Assembly: GCF_020379485.1 (NCBI RefSeq)
Contig: NC_063444.1
Coordinates: forward strand, 3,544,652-3,608,651
DNA length: 64,000 nucleotides
Origin: Brassica napus
Taxonomy: Eukaryota > Streptophyta > Magnoliopsida > Brassicales > Brassicaceae
Direction: 5' to 3'
Position numbers and translations under genes: made by a program
Shown here: one piece after another, positions 22,909-34,589 of the stretch
Position numbering within the stretch: the stretch's first letter is position 1
Layout of the letters: each line of letters starts with the position of its first letter
Notes under the pieces: model-generated
Seen by the model: only the letters and a program-made list of their open reading frames with translations
What the model was told of the DNA's origin: nothing
The model's database searches: none

Positions 22909-25717
22909 TACTTAAGCAGCTTAGCAGACTAGCAATCGTGCAAAATTAAGCATTTAAAAGAACGAGAATACGAGATAGTTTCCCTCACAAAATTAATTTT
23001 AGTTGGTTTCTAATATGTATACATTTAAGGCTTTCAAATGAAGAGAAAGGTAGTGAGGAAGTTCCGAAGGGGAAAGAGAAACAAGGACCTTTGTCTTTTG
23101 GGATAGAAGTAATGACTTCCGACATTAATTAAGTTCAGGTCGGCCAATATCCTAACATTGATGCTAACACCTTTGTACATTAGTAGTATTATTTTATCTA
23201 AATTGTTATGCTTTTCGTATATAAAATAGTTACTTTTATTCAATATTCATCTACACTAAATGTAAACTCCTTTCTTTGCAGTTTTATAACTTCGGCTACA
23301 AATATATAACTACAATCGATACAATATATGGACTTTGTAGATACATTTCTTACATGATAAATTATTAATTATATTTAATCATATAAACTTGTAATCGGTT
23401 TATTTTTGTGAGGTTAGCTTATAGAGAATTTAGGAGCCATATACACGCTTTTGATGATAATTAGAGATCTACCCGTGGCACTATACACTTTTTCAAAATT
23501 TTCTCAATATCCCTATACTTCTAATCTTTTAGACTCTTTCCAAATATTCTCCTAAGATATGATGTCAGAAAATTTAGACTGTGGGATCACTTGTTTAATC
23601 TATTAACTTAGTCAATTATCCTAGTTTACATTATATTTTTTATATCTAGCAATTTGTAAGAACGTGAAATAAGAACATGTCTGTCAATTGTGACGACGAT
23701 TACATACATGGAGATCAACATTCATCAACGTCTCCGACACCATCTTTCCACCGCCAATCTGAGAGTTTTTACACTGCAAAGCCACTGTAACTTTTGACGA
23801 ATCCACCGCATCTGCTCTGGATAAACTCTTATTCAAAGGTCAACTCTTCCGTCTCCATCTCTTTTGAGTGACTCGTTGCCTTATTACACGAGTTGGTTAA
23901 ACATAACTCAGATATTTCTACCTCATTGACATCTTGTAGTGGTTATTGTCGCATATCATTGTTTGTAATTTATGAAGGATATCATATGAGTTAACCCCTT
24001 CATACATATTTTAATGTTTGATTTGATGCTACAAATAGGTACCATTTGCTGATACATGTTTGGTTAGTTTCTACGAAATAAATTTTGTGGTTAATCGATA
24101 AAATGGCTAGAAAGGTGTTACATGATAGCTGTTGTTAGCTGTCACATGGTGTGCTAGCTGTTACAAAATATATTGCATTAGCTGGTACATGTTAGATTAG
24201 ATGTTACAAAACATGTTGCCGCTGATGGTTAGTGGTTGTAAAATATCGTAAATAATTGTTGTAAATGATACAGAAGTTGTTAACAACTACAAAATATGTT
24301 AGAGACAATAATAAATGTTTTGTTAGAATGCACGTATAAAGAACTACGAGAATGGACGAATATGCTATCAGGTTAGTTCAAATCCTTGTTTTCCTTTTGT
24401 GACGATTCACACTCTCTCGCTTCTATATGACTAACTTTATTCTCAGTCACTATCCATTTGTCAATTTTCCAGGTATAGAGGACCAGTGCGGTGGTCGAAA
24501 AAGACAACAAATATGAGAGGAATGTGTGAGCCACGCCACATATTATAGAGATGCATGGTAATATCAGACACATCGTTCCGCTTTCGCCAATCTAGAACAT
24601 GGTGGCTAACGTGGAGGCATCGCAATACCATTAATGTTAACTGGCACTTTTTTAGTTATCCAATTTAATGTTTTAGATGATATTATTTCATGTTCGTCTA
24701 AATCGATCAATGTAATATATTTTTAACACAAGAATTAGAGATTACACAAAAATAATACATTTAACCACACATTTACCTAGTAAAGGAAAATATTAAACCA
24801 ATTTTCTTGCATTTCCAATTTCGTCAGTATATACTAAACATTTAGCAACTATTTAACGAATTAACAGCTAAGATTATGTCTCATTTACATGTTATCAATA
24901 TAACATATACTTTACTTTTTATCTTAACCGCTAACTAAAATTGTATATAACCGTTGAAATTTTCTATATTTGTATATTGTTTTTAATAAGACTCGATTTG
25001 TTGATAAAAGAACTTGATCTATGTTGCATTATTAACATATAATATGAATAGTTAACATCTACCAATTATATTTACTAATACACTATGAACTACAATCACT
25101 AATTCTCACACTTTTCCCTCCTCTCCATTTTCACTAATGTTCGAATAATAGTTAAGAAAATTGTTAACCACTAAGAACATAAATATGATGAAATTAGATC
25201 ATTTGCAAGTTCATTACATCTAACATTGTATGTCATCAACACAAACACGCAAGGACTCTAGTCACTACTGATCCAATTAGCAGCTAAGATCACATGATAA
25301 CTATTAAAATTGTTAAACTATAAGTTTAAACATAGATGATAATATGTTATGGTAGACATCCAATAAGTAAACTTTGTTGTTATCGCATGTTAAATACACT
25401 GGTTCACGAGACATACGAGAATTCCTCGTGCTTTGTTGAATCTCACAATCTAATTAGTTGTCTTTCCACTTATTTTGATCTCATTGCTAATGAACCGCCA
25501 CCATGAACATAGCTGGGGCATGAAGAAATTGATGAGTTTATTATGACGTCATACTAAGATTCATCGTTAAATCTCTACAAAAAAAAGAGATTATTACAAA
25601 AAGTTGTCAATACACAAAGAAAAAAATGAGTAACAAATATGTTCTTGAAAAGATGAAGAGAAGGACAAAGATAATGAACATCGACAAAAATGGAGGAAAG
25701 AGATGATAAAGAACTAA
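22909..25717. other. Gene-free AT-rich region, probably decayed repeats
   Basis: No coding sequence is visible. Between about 24030 and 24320 the word GTTACAAAATAT and relatives (AGCTGTTACAAAATATATTG, GATGTTACAAAACATGTTG, GTTGTAAAATATCG) recur irregularly, with more repeats of GTTAAC-rich text to 25100. This looks like an old transposon interior, but no termini were found. Confidence 0.4.
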
Positions 25718-26584
25718 ACTTATTTTCACTCAAGAAATAATAACCAAGTTGGGTAAAAAGAGAGAAAAGAGAGAACTCAGAGGAGTACGGCGGTCGGCCG
25801 GCGCGTGAGCGTCCGTGCCGCCGCCGGAACCTTTTTTCTTTTAGAAAAATGATAAGGTTCTTGCTTTCCTTTTAGTAGATCGAGTAATAATTCCGGGAGA
25901 TGGAGGCTATCTCAGATCCGTCGCCGCCGGCCTTTTGTCTCCGTGGCGGGGAAGCTCCTTCAGTTCCGCCGTCATCGGCTCTGGTTTCCGGGGGGTGAAG
26001 GCTTCCAAAGCTTTGCGTCGCCGGCTTTAGGTCCCTAGTCTCTTAGGGTTTTGTTTTATTTCGGGTTTGTTCATGGTTCGGGTGTTTTGTGGGTTCGTCG
26101 GAGGAGGGAGAAGTTCTCAGGCGGAAAGGGTGTCGATGCATGTGTTATTTTATTGGAGGTCGGCGGTTATCGGTGGTGGATGAGATCTCGCCTCGGCGAT
26201 TGACTCTCTCCAGTTTTAGAGACCCAAGATGGTTTGAGTAGAAGATGGGCGGAGCTTTTGAGGTCCGGCGTGGTCGGACGATCGGTTGTTTGGATCGCCG
26301 GCGGTAAAGAGAAACGGTGGTGACTCGGAGTCTTCGCAACACGTGTACCCCTCGACGGCGAGGATGGCAACACGTGGCCAAGTATCAGTAAGGCTGATAT
26401 GTGAGGCGGCCGTTGTCTTTCGCGTTTAGTGTCTAGGGTTTTCCTCAAGTTGGGCCCGGAAGTTTTGGCCCAATTGAGAAATGTGTGTTACCCGTTTGAT
26501 GTATCTGGGCTTTTGTATCTTATTTTCTTGTACTGGGCTTGGCCCGTTTTTAATTTTAAAAAACATTTCGATGGAAAAAAAAAA
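25718..26584 (+). mobile_element. Poly-A non-LTR retroposon, copy A (867 bp)
   Basis: Flanked by the 17-bp perfect direct repeat AGATGATAAAGAACTAA (25701-25717 and 26585-26601), with an A-rich tail immediately before the 3' copy. A long target duplication plus a poly-A tail is the signature of target-primed reverse transcription (LINE or LINE-mobilised RNA). The body is GC-rich at its 5' half and ends TTTTAATTTTAAAAAACATT then CGATGG and the A-tail, resembling Brassicaceae LINE 3' ends. There is no long reading frame; the 78- and 93-codon minus-strand frames inside are incidental. From about 25756 to the tail it is nearly identical to copy B. Confidence 0.8.
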
Positions 26585-26646
26585 AGATGATAAAGAACTA
26601 ATTATTAAAGAGATAAAAAAAATTTGTGGTTTAGAATCACCTATTC

Positions 26647-27495
26647 CAGGAAGGCAACTTAGAGAGAAAAGAGAGAAAAGAGAGAACTCAGAGGAGTACG
26701 GCGGTCGGCCGGCGCGTGAGCGTCCGTGCCGCCGCCGGAACCTTTTTTCTTTTAGAAAAATGATAAGGTTCTTGCTTTCCTTTTAGTAGATCGAGTAATA
26801 ATTCCGGGAGATGGAGGCTATCTCAGATCCGTCGCCGCCGGCCTTTTGTCTCCGTGGCGGGGAAGCTCCTTCAGTTCCGCCGTCATCGGCTCTGGGTTCC
26901 GGGGGGTGAAGGCTTCCAAAGCTTTGCGTCGCCGGCTTTAGGTCCCTAGTCTCTTAGGGTTTTGTTTTATTTCGGGTTTGTTCATGGTTCGGGTGTTTTG
27001 TGGGTTCGTCGGAGGAGGGAGAAGTTCTCAGGCGGAAAGGGTGTCGATGCATGTGTTATTTTATTGGAGGTCGGCGGTTATCGGTGGTGGATGAGATCTC
27101 GCCTCGGCGATTGACTCTCTCCAGTTTTAGAGACCCAAGATGGTTTGAGTAGAAGATGGGCGGAGCTTTTGAGGTCCGGCGTGGTCGGACGATCGGTTGT
27201 TTGGATCGCCGGCGGTAAAGAGAAACGGTGGTGACTCGGAGTCTTCGCAACACGTGTACCCCTCGACGGCGAGGATGGCAACACGTGGCCAAGTATCAGT
27301 AAGGCTGATATGTGAGGCGGCCGTTGTCTTTCGCGTTTAGTGTCTAGGGTTTTCCTCAAGTTGGGCCCGGAAGTTTTGGCCCAATTGAGAAATGTGTGTT
27401 ACCCGTTTGATGTATCTGGGCTTTTGTATCTTATTTTCTTGTACTGGGCTTGGCCCGTTTTTAATTTTAAAAAACATTTCGATGGAAAAAAAAAA
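26647..27495 (+). mobile_element. Poly-A non-LTR retroposon, copy B (849 bp)
   Basis: Flanked by the 12-bp direct repeat AATCACCTATTC (26635-26646 and 27496-27507), distinct from the flanks of copy A, with the A-tail just before the 3' copy. Over about 810 bp it is offset by exactly 911 bp from copy A. I noticed a single substitution (25985 T versus 26896 G) apart from tail length. The 5' few dozen bases differ from copy A. Confidence 0.8.
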
Positions 27496-27507
27496 AATCA
27501 CCTATTC

Positions 27508-29539
27508 TTAGCTAGTGCACAGAAAGTTACAGACATCTATTTAGTTGCACACTTACCCCATAACAGTAACCTACGCTTGTCCTTGAAGAGATCAAACCAA
27601 ATCCAATAATAGTCTTTTTCTGCCTTACGTGTCTTTCTTCTAGGGTAAAATAGTCAAGTGGTACACAATTGTGTACGGTGGAAGAGGGTTTTTTTATGGG
27701 TTTGAGTAGTTTCTAAATTTCTGCTCCAATATGGTATATTCAGCCAATAATCTCTAGCTTATATCTGATTTTCTATGTTTGCGTCACAACTCACATTTAT
27801 CGCAATATCCAATTAGCGTATTTATTAAGAGAACCAAAGCAAATACCAAAGATGTGATAAAAGTGTATTTGTATCTATGTTACTAAGCTAGAAATAAGAA
27901 GAGGCATCGACCATCGTTAAGGGACACATGATTCAACGAATATATATATTTTAAACATGGATATTAATAGACAAGTTTGGTTATTGTTGGAACGGACTAC
28001 CTCCTATATTTTTGTTTACATTCTATGTTTCTACTAGAAAATTGATTTCACACGGAGTACATTTAAGAATGATGTTATCCAATAGCAACCTCTGGATTGT
28101 TTACAGCTTGTCACAATTTTGTTAACCTTTTAAGAGGCAACTATCGCTAGGCTCTTCCAGCTTGATTTCACTATTACAGCTTTGACTTAAGCTACACATG
28201 TTGGGGGAAGAGTTCAGATCACTATTATGAGTAAGAGCTAGCTATTAACTGTATGCCTATCCTGAGCTTGAGTACACTGCCCTATTTGGGTAGAAATATG
28301 TTATTTTTATAAACATTTTCTTTAACAAGTGTTTTGTTTTTGTTCTTTGCGTATGGATCATACAACATAGTTTTGTTATTGCGGATGTTTTGTGTAGATA
28401 GCATACCATGACAGTCGACAGACTCGAACTCATAACCAAGTTACCTCTCTCCAAACGTTTTACTATATACAATTGGTAGAATTACTAACAACTGTACTAA
28501 AACTAAATTATACTATTTGGTCTAACCGATTAAGTAAGCAACAAAAACACCATGAAGACCAGAGAGATACATTAATTAAATACTAGGAAACTATTGTTTA
28601 TTAGACACAAATTGTCCCACATCAGATATTGTAAGAAATCTTTAATAATATATAAGATAGATGGACCACTCTACTTATCACCAATTGGTTTTATGTTAGA
28701 ATCACATCTAGCTTAATATTGTTTTTGTACAGTTTTTAACCCTTTTCTATTTGTTTTACCTTAGTCATATAATTATATATTCTCAGTTGTTAGCTTGACG
28801 TTGACATATGTTTGTTTTGATTTAAGGAAAAGTACTGTTGGTATAAGGATATATGTTGTGCTTGTGCATAACACAATATTTAAGAACTTAACCCACAACC
28901 TTTTTAAGAAATAATTCCGTAAGATGTAAATCTGGTTTACGAAAGTGACGCTTAAATCTGAAGTCTATATCATGTATTAATATGAACTTTGGTTGGTCTA
29001 CATGTTTTTAAGATCAACCAAACAGCTGAGAGTAGATGGGGAAATATCAACGTGAATGTCACGTGGACAGAGTCGTGCGTGCGTGACTACTCGTGCCGTA
29101 GTGTCGGGTCGACCACTGAAGTAATGGGCTTTAAAGGTTGAAGGACCATATGACTTGTGGGAACCACTTTCACGCTTGTAGTCTAGCTCGTGAAATCGAT
29201 CTGGTTTGTTATTATTTCATCAGAAAAGTAGCAAAACTTATAAAACAATAAAAACTTATTTTCTACAAAAAAAACAATAAAAACTTATTAGTTCATACCA
29301 TTTTCTTTTTGGTTAAGATTATTAGTTTAGACGTGCGGCGTCATCTTTTTATAAACTATAACTCATCAACGATTTTAGTCTGACAGTTTTTCCATGATTT
29401 TAGGGTGTGCAAGTATTTTTAAAATGGAGATTGCCGAACAACGTACTAAAATATCTTACCATCATAAATATAATGAAACCTAATGTGACATGATATTAAA
29501 ATCTCTATTTTAGGATCGGATGCAAGTTATGCACCAGGG
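27508..29539. other. Gene-free AT-rich spacer
   Basis: About 2 kb with no supportable gene or complete repeat. Open frames (for example 28257-28472 on the minus strand) are short and unbiased. Confidence 0.4.
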
Positions 29540-30074
29540 CAGAGCTGGAAATTTTAGTTTTTACCCGCGGGTCCCGCTCCGTTTGACCCGCTGTGGGACG
29601 GGTGCGGGTCGGCCATTTCGAAAAATTCAACATGCGGGTATGGGTGCGGGTCAAGTCGATTCTACGCGGGACGGGTGCGGATCGATCGATTTTGAATCGC
29701 GGGTACCCGCTAAAAAATAAAAAAAATTCAAAAAATTATATAATATATAGTATTTTCTGAATTTATAGTATTTTATATATTTTTTACTAAAATTGAAAAA
29801 ATATATAAAATACTATAAATTCAGAAAATAATATATATTATATAATTTTATTAGAAAAGTAAGTATTATATAATTAAAATATAATTAAAATAATTATTTT
29901 ATATTACTCGCGGGTCCCGCGGGTTATCCGTAAACTTGGACAGGACGGGTCAGGTGCGGTTATGTGAATCTTTTTTTGCGGATCATGCGGGTCGAAGTTT
30001 TGAATAAAAAACAATGAGTCGACCCGCAGGTTGCCGGAGCGGGCGAGGCGGATTGACCGGTGAAACCAGCTCTA
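29540..30074. mobile_element. Large foldback element with GC-rich arms and a perfect AT hairpin core
   Basis: The ends are inverted (CAGAGCTGG at 29540-29548 and CCAGCTCTA at 30066-30074). Inside are GC-rich blocks of GCGGGTCCCGC and GACCCGC words on the left (29560-29710) and right (29908-30060). The centre is a perfect inverted repeat of 34 bp (29752-29785 with 29796-29829) around a 10-nt loop, extended by about 20 more bp with one mismatch. The termini suggest a hAT-related MITE, but a convincing 8-bp target duplication was not found. Confidence 0.65.
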
Positions 30075-31823
30075 AGCAGGAGCAGGTACAAAACGAATAA
30101 AATTATACCCAAATCTAATAATATAATGGTCACATAATTTACCGACAAGAAACCTAATCCACTCTGAAAATTCAAGATCTAGAAGTGGTGAGATGTATAA
30201 TAAAGGTCGCACGTGGGATGATAGAAAGTGTTTGTTTGAGTGAGGGGAGGGGACAAACAAGTGTTATAGGAAAGGGGGGAAGTGAATGAATCTAACTTTG
30301 TAACTCAAAAACACTGAGAAAAAAAAGAGCTTTGAGTGCTGTTTCGGACAGCTTTGGCTTAATGTCTTGTCTCCATCAAGTTGTAAATACCAAAGTCTTA
30401 TCATGTTTCTTCTATGTCTCCTCAACTACTATTTTACGAATCGTACACAAACTTTACCCCATTCATTCATTATTCAAACTTCTTGATACTAAGAGATTAA
30501 CGGTTCAAGATGAAACTTTAATGATCGTTGGAAATATTCAAATATATATGATCTAACTTTTGCTTTTCACTTTTCAGCACCAAAAAGAAAAAACTATACC
30601 AAAAGCAGAATTTCAGAGATTCTTGTATAGTGTATAACTTCCTAATTACAAAGTAATCTTATTCTTCAACATCTCATTCACATTCCTAGGTTTTACCTTA
30701 CCTTGCGTTTACACGAGGCTACACGTTCCAGAAAGTTGACATATGAACTCTTATCAGTCGAGTTTTCCCCTTAAGAGGAGGAGATGGAAGAGTTATTTTT
30801 CCCTCTTCTACCATATTGCATAGGACCTTTGTTTGGAGAGTAACGCCCGTTGAAGTGCGCGTCCATACATTGATCCAAAATTCAGAATAGTAAATCATTG
30901 CACGTAAAAACCGGCTCGTCATCAACCTCCTCCACAATGGTCAGATATCACTCCTCCAAAACCACTAGAATAGTGAATCATTGCTTCTTAGCCTAAAATA
31001 TACATTGTTTCTCTTACAGTCGATCTTGAATATTTATTTGTTGTGCTTGTAACTGAAATTAGCTCAAAACATATAACAATATAATGTCGGCTCAAAACGA
31101 AAAGAGGGGTAAACGAGAAAATGCCAAACTTAATTGCACACATTTAATGTATGTGAATCTATTTACTTTCACTTTCAAAGATCGAAACCTGAAGCCCACA
31201 CAAACGAAGGTTTAGCTTGGTTTTAATGGTTTCTAAACCGATTTCCAAACCAATTAAACCGATATCAAGCCAGTTGGTATTGAACAAAAATTAAAACCTG
31301 ACCCAATCTGACATCTAAATAGTGCTCGACCCAACTCAGTTGGGTCAGTTACAAAAGCAATTTCTTGAATTGGGCCTTAGGCCACATATATACAGACACG
31401 TGACATTCCTTGAGTCATTTGCGATCAAGAGAAGGAAGTGAAGATTTGGAGTTACAAATCTCAGTGCAAGAGAAAAGAGTTCATGACAAATTACTCTCCT
31501 GTTTTTCTTTTCTTTTTCTTCTCAATCCTTGAATGTGTATGTCAATAGAAGAAACATGTTCCCCTCTGGAAGCATGTTCCTTGGTACTGTTGAAATGGTG
31601 TCCTTAGATGTGTACTTTTACTTTAGATCTAAGACATGTTTGTTTGTTTCACCCAAAACTAAGTTATTACAACAAGGCTCAGCTCTCTCGTCTCTTCAAT
31701 TGTCTACTAAAATGTTTTTTTTTTTTTTTTTCAAAAAAAAAGTCTCAAAGAGTGAAAAGTCTGATCGCATTACAAGTCAAAATTTGATCATAGACAAACC
31801 ATAAAAGCGCTAGATTACAGTGT
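30075..31823. other. Gene-free spacer
   Basis: No gene is supported. A 42-bp segment at 31363-31404 containing GGGCC and CACGTG recurs, diverged, at 32761-32802 on the other side of the F-box pseudogene. A poly-T/poly-A junction lies near 31710-31742. Confidence 0.4.
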
Positions 31824-32577
31824 TCAACAAACCACAATCTCACACGCGCTAGATAGCGTTGGCAATGCAAGGAGGAGATCCCTTAAAGCGACAGGATCTT
31901 GTTCATCCATGGAAGATTTCAAACGCAGAGAAAGTTTCTTGAGGACCACTGAGTTTTCCGCAAAGTACCTTACTAGTTTCATTTCAGCAGGGAGTCCTCC
32001 GAAAGTGCTTGCTATCTCTACAAACTCGAGTGATGACAGCAAACACTGAGGCACAGCCGTGAATCTTGTTTGTTCCCCCCAAAACAATGAAGGAGACAGA
32101 TCCTGCAAAAATACACAATATAATGAATTGTTTTCCAAACGCATAGTCTTGAGACAAGGCAAGGAGACAGACGACTCCAAAGACGTACTACCCACAAACA
32201 CCCCATGGAGCCTTAAGTGACGAAGCTTTGGACAGCATGTATAGAGTCTCAGTGGCATCAAGGTCCCAGAAACCACAGGCTTGCACTCAAAATCGAGATG
32301 CTCAAGTTCTGGTCTTGCCATGAAATCTATCCACCGCGTGATATCATCCTCAACAGTAGTGAGCTTGACCTTGTGCAAGCATGGCTTCTCTACCCTGGAG
32401 GAGGAATCTAGAAACTTTTCCATGAAACTCACAAAGGCATGGGGACCACCTGGGAACGTACAAGTGTCCAAATCTATCTCAGAGATGAAAAGCTAGAGAC
32501 TTGGTCCTAACAGCTTCTTTTGTCGGAAGATACGACAGCAATTTAGATATCAAAGCGTCTGGTAAATTGCTTATCAT
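31824..32577 (-). pseudogene. F-box/FBD/LRR-type protein gene, disrupted
   Basis: From an ATG at 32577 the frame gives an F-box start (MISNLPDALISKLLSYLPTK then EAVRTKSLAF) and hits TGA. One frame over, the text resumes as SEIDLDTCTFPGG and runs about 215 codons: LRR-like LEHLDFECKPVVSGTL, CCPKLRHLRLHGVFVGS, SLPCLKTMRLENN, then an FBD-type end (VPQCLLSSLEFVEIA, VRYFAENSVVLKKLSLRLKS, LLLALPTLSSACEIVVC). The expected SVLSKRWR segment and part of the LRR region are missing. The gene thus has a deletion with frameshift. These proteins normally serve as substrate receptors of SCF ubiquitin ligases. An alternative is a mis-modelled intron near 32100-32125, where an acceptor-like TTTTTGCAG occurs on the minus strand. 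Confidence 0.65.
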
Positions 32578-33060
32578 ATCCTCCTCCTCCTCCTCTCTTG
32601 TGGTATCAACGACGCAACTTCCTCCCTAAGAACCTCCGATAATCATGCTATACGTATGAAAGGAGCGAAGAAGGTGAAAGAAAGAAAATACCTGATGGGT
32701 TTTAGAGTTTTCACGCTTAGCCCATAAAACTTAAATGGGTGGGTAAAAATACAAAACACTTCTTAATTGGGCCTTTGGCCCACAAATAGACAAACACGTG
32801 ATAAAAATAATGAGGCGGCCTGCAGTGTGAGGAGGAGCCACACCCACCCTGCGGGTTATGTTTCAATAAATCAGCTATCTCTCTCTCTTCCTATGACTTC
32901 CCATGTGTTAATGTTATCACACTATTTCAGGTATATACAGTGACTCTGTTTCTTTTTTTCTCAGTCTCACTTAGGTTCTATGAGGGCACTGAAGACATTG
33001 TTTCACACCTTCCCTCTATCTATAGCCTATCTTCAGTGTTTGGCGCATTTTTTTGGCTGG
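32578..33060. other. Spacer between two pseudogenes
   Basis: Includes the second copy of the 42-bp GGGCC/CACGTG segment (32761-32802) and a CT-rich run near 32875-32890. The frame at 32940-33245 overlaps the start of the transporter relic but is not itself a gene. Confidence 0.4.
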
Positions 33061-33943
33061 AGCTAGGGACTTGTCGTTTGATTTTTATGGATATGCTGTT
33101 GTTTTCTTTAGCCAATATAACAACAGCAGTATATCTAGCAACCATCGCCCGGACTGGTACAAGTTGTTATAGTCCTTCCTACCGGTTTGAATCATCTCTT
33201 ACTCAATGTCTAATGTCTGGTTCTCCAGGGAAGTGGTTTGAATAGCTTCGGCCTTATGTGGTGCAATGGTAATCTAAGGAGATAGCAAGATTGTTGACCT
33301 AAACTCACAAGACTTCTTGCTTTCAATCAATTTGTGAGTGTTTTTTAAATGATAGGAGTTATAAGCGGACCTATATTGATGGTTTGGACATATATGTGCG
33401 GTGACCTGGAGAAGACGATTCACTTTCATCAGCTCTTTTCTGCCGGCTTCATGGTACTGTAAATCACTCTTCTGCCTTTTATCTATCAACTTTTGTCTTG
33501 AGGAGGAGACTGATTATCTGTGTTCATGTTAATGTTCTCACTCTGCTCTTGCGTGTTGGCTTGGCTGTCTTCTTATACTACAGCATTTTTCTCAACACCA
33601 CTCTTAACTCGGCTCTCACGCAGACAATTTGTGGCAATATATATGAAGGTCCGTTTCACTTTATAATTTGTGGTTTAAGTTCTATTATGTATTATTATTT
33701 TACAACTGAAAGCAAAAACTTTGAACATTGTATATCATCATTGCAGGATCCTATTCACGGTTGGACTAGGCTGGATGCTCTTTGGTGGACTCCCATTCGA
33801 CCTGGTATTATTCTCCCATCTACATTTGCAAAACCTCAGTAATGTATTTCTGGTTCGTTGTTCACGCAGATGAATGTGATTAGACAGCTTCTCTTGGTTT
33901 CTTCGGCTCTGGTTTATATGCATATTACAAGATCATTGGGAGG
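33061..33943 (+). pseudogene. UGNT1-like nucleotide-sugar transporter, decayed
   Basis: Recognisable exon pieces in order: LSFDFYGYAVVF, then (after a one-base insertion) NITTAVYLATIARTG; SGLNSFGLMWCNG (33234-33269); SGPILMVWTYMCGDLEKTIH and FSAGFM (33357-33451); IFLNTTLNSALTQTICGN (33584-33637); LFTVGLGWMLFGGLPFDL (33751-33804); and GFFGSGLYAYYKIIGR ending at 33943. These match the C-terminal half of Arabidopsis UGNT1 (At4g32272), a Golgi UDP-N-acetylglucosamine transporter. Frames change between or within pieces: besides the one-base insertion, about 5 nt are lost at the GGGAAG/TGGTTTG junction and there is another shift near 33560. The first membrane segments are absent. Splice sites are partly kept, so it is a decayed duplicate or ortholog and not a retrocopy. 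Confidence 0.8.
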
Positions 33944-34516
33944 TAATGACAGTAGACGCTACTCCAAAACAAAAGAAGAGCCAGTCACAAACAGGTGTCG
34001 CCCCTAGTGGTCATAAAGGCTTTCGATGAGAAAAGAAAGCCAAGGGAAGCCTTAGTTCGACGAGAAGAAGTAGTTGACCAGTAATGCTTAAGCAGATGTT
34101 CGAATTCTGGTTTTGTAGAGTAGTATTAGTAAGACGAGACCTCATTTTTTTGAACTTGTGTGTTTCAAGAAGGCGGAACATAACTGGATTATAAAGAAAC
34201 TGATTTTCTTTCTTTCTTTGGGATTTGATTTACTCTTATCATTTCCTTGTTTCTTTCCGTTTGTATATAAACCATAGAGAAGGGTGACTCAGTCTTCTGG
34301 AATCTTCTGTAAACTTTTTTGGTGTAAATCTAATGTAAACTTCACACATCTATTTATATCTTAACGCTGTTACAAGTGAAAGGATAGTGTGAAAATCTTG
34401 TTATAGCTCTAAACAAAACAGACGAGACAAGTAGAGAAGAGTTGAGGTGCGAGCATCATGTACTCAATTTAACATGAAAAGTGGATGAAAGAATGACAAA
34501 CATTAAAAAGAGAAGA
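33944..34516. other. Spacer after the transporter relic
   Basis: Probably the former 3' end of the transporter gene (33944-34300). No gene is visible. Confidence 0.4.
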
Positions 34517-34589
34517 CACACCCAGTGGGACTCGAACCCACAATCGCTTGATTAGAAGTCAAGCGCCTTATCCATTAGGCCATGGGTGC
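34517..34589 (-). tRNA. tRNA-Arg (anticodon TCT)
   Basis: A 73-nt cloverleaf reads on the minus strand. The acceptor stem pairs GCACCCA with TGGGTGT (one G-T), with discriminator G. The A box is TGGCCTAATGG, the anticodon stem CTTGA/TCAAG encloses the loop CTTCTAA giving anticodon TCT, and the T arm contains GGTTCGAGTCC (B box). There is no intron. All arms look intact, so it is probably functional. Confidence 0.95.

Noticed and set aside
26145..27359. Repeated 78- and 93-codon minus-strand frames at 26.1-26.4 and 27.1-27.4 kb
   Set aside because: They occur twice only because the retroposon is present twice. They lie antisense to the element and have no protein character.
30719..30937. A 72-codon minus-strand frame
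   Set aside because: I compared its reading frames with known plant families from memory and recognised none; too short and isolated to call.
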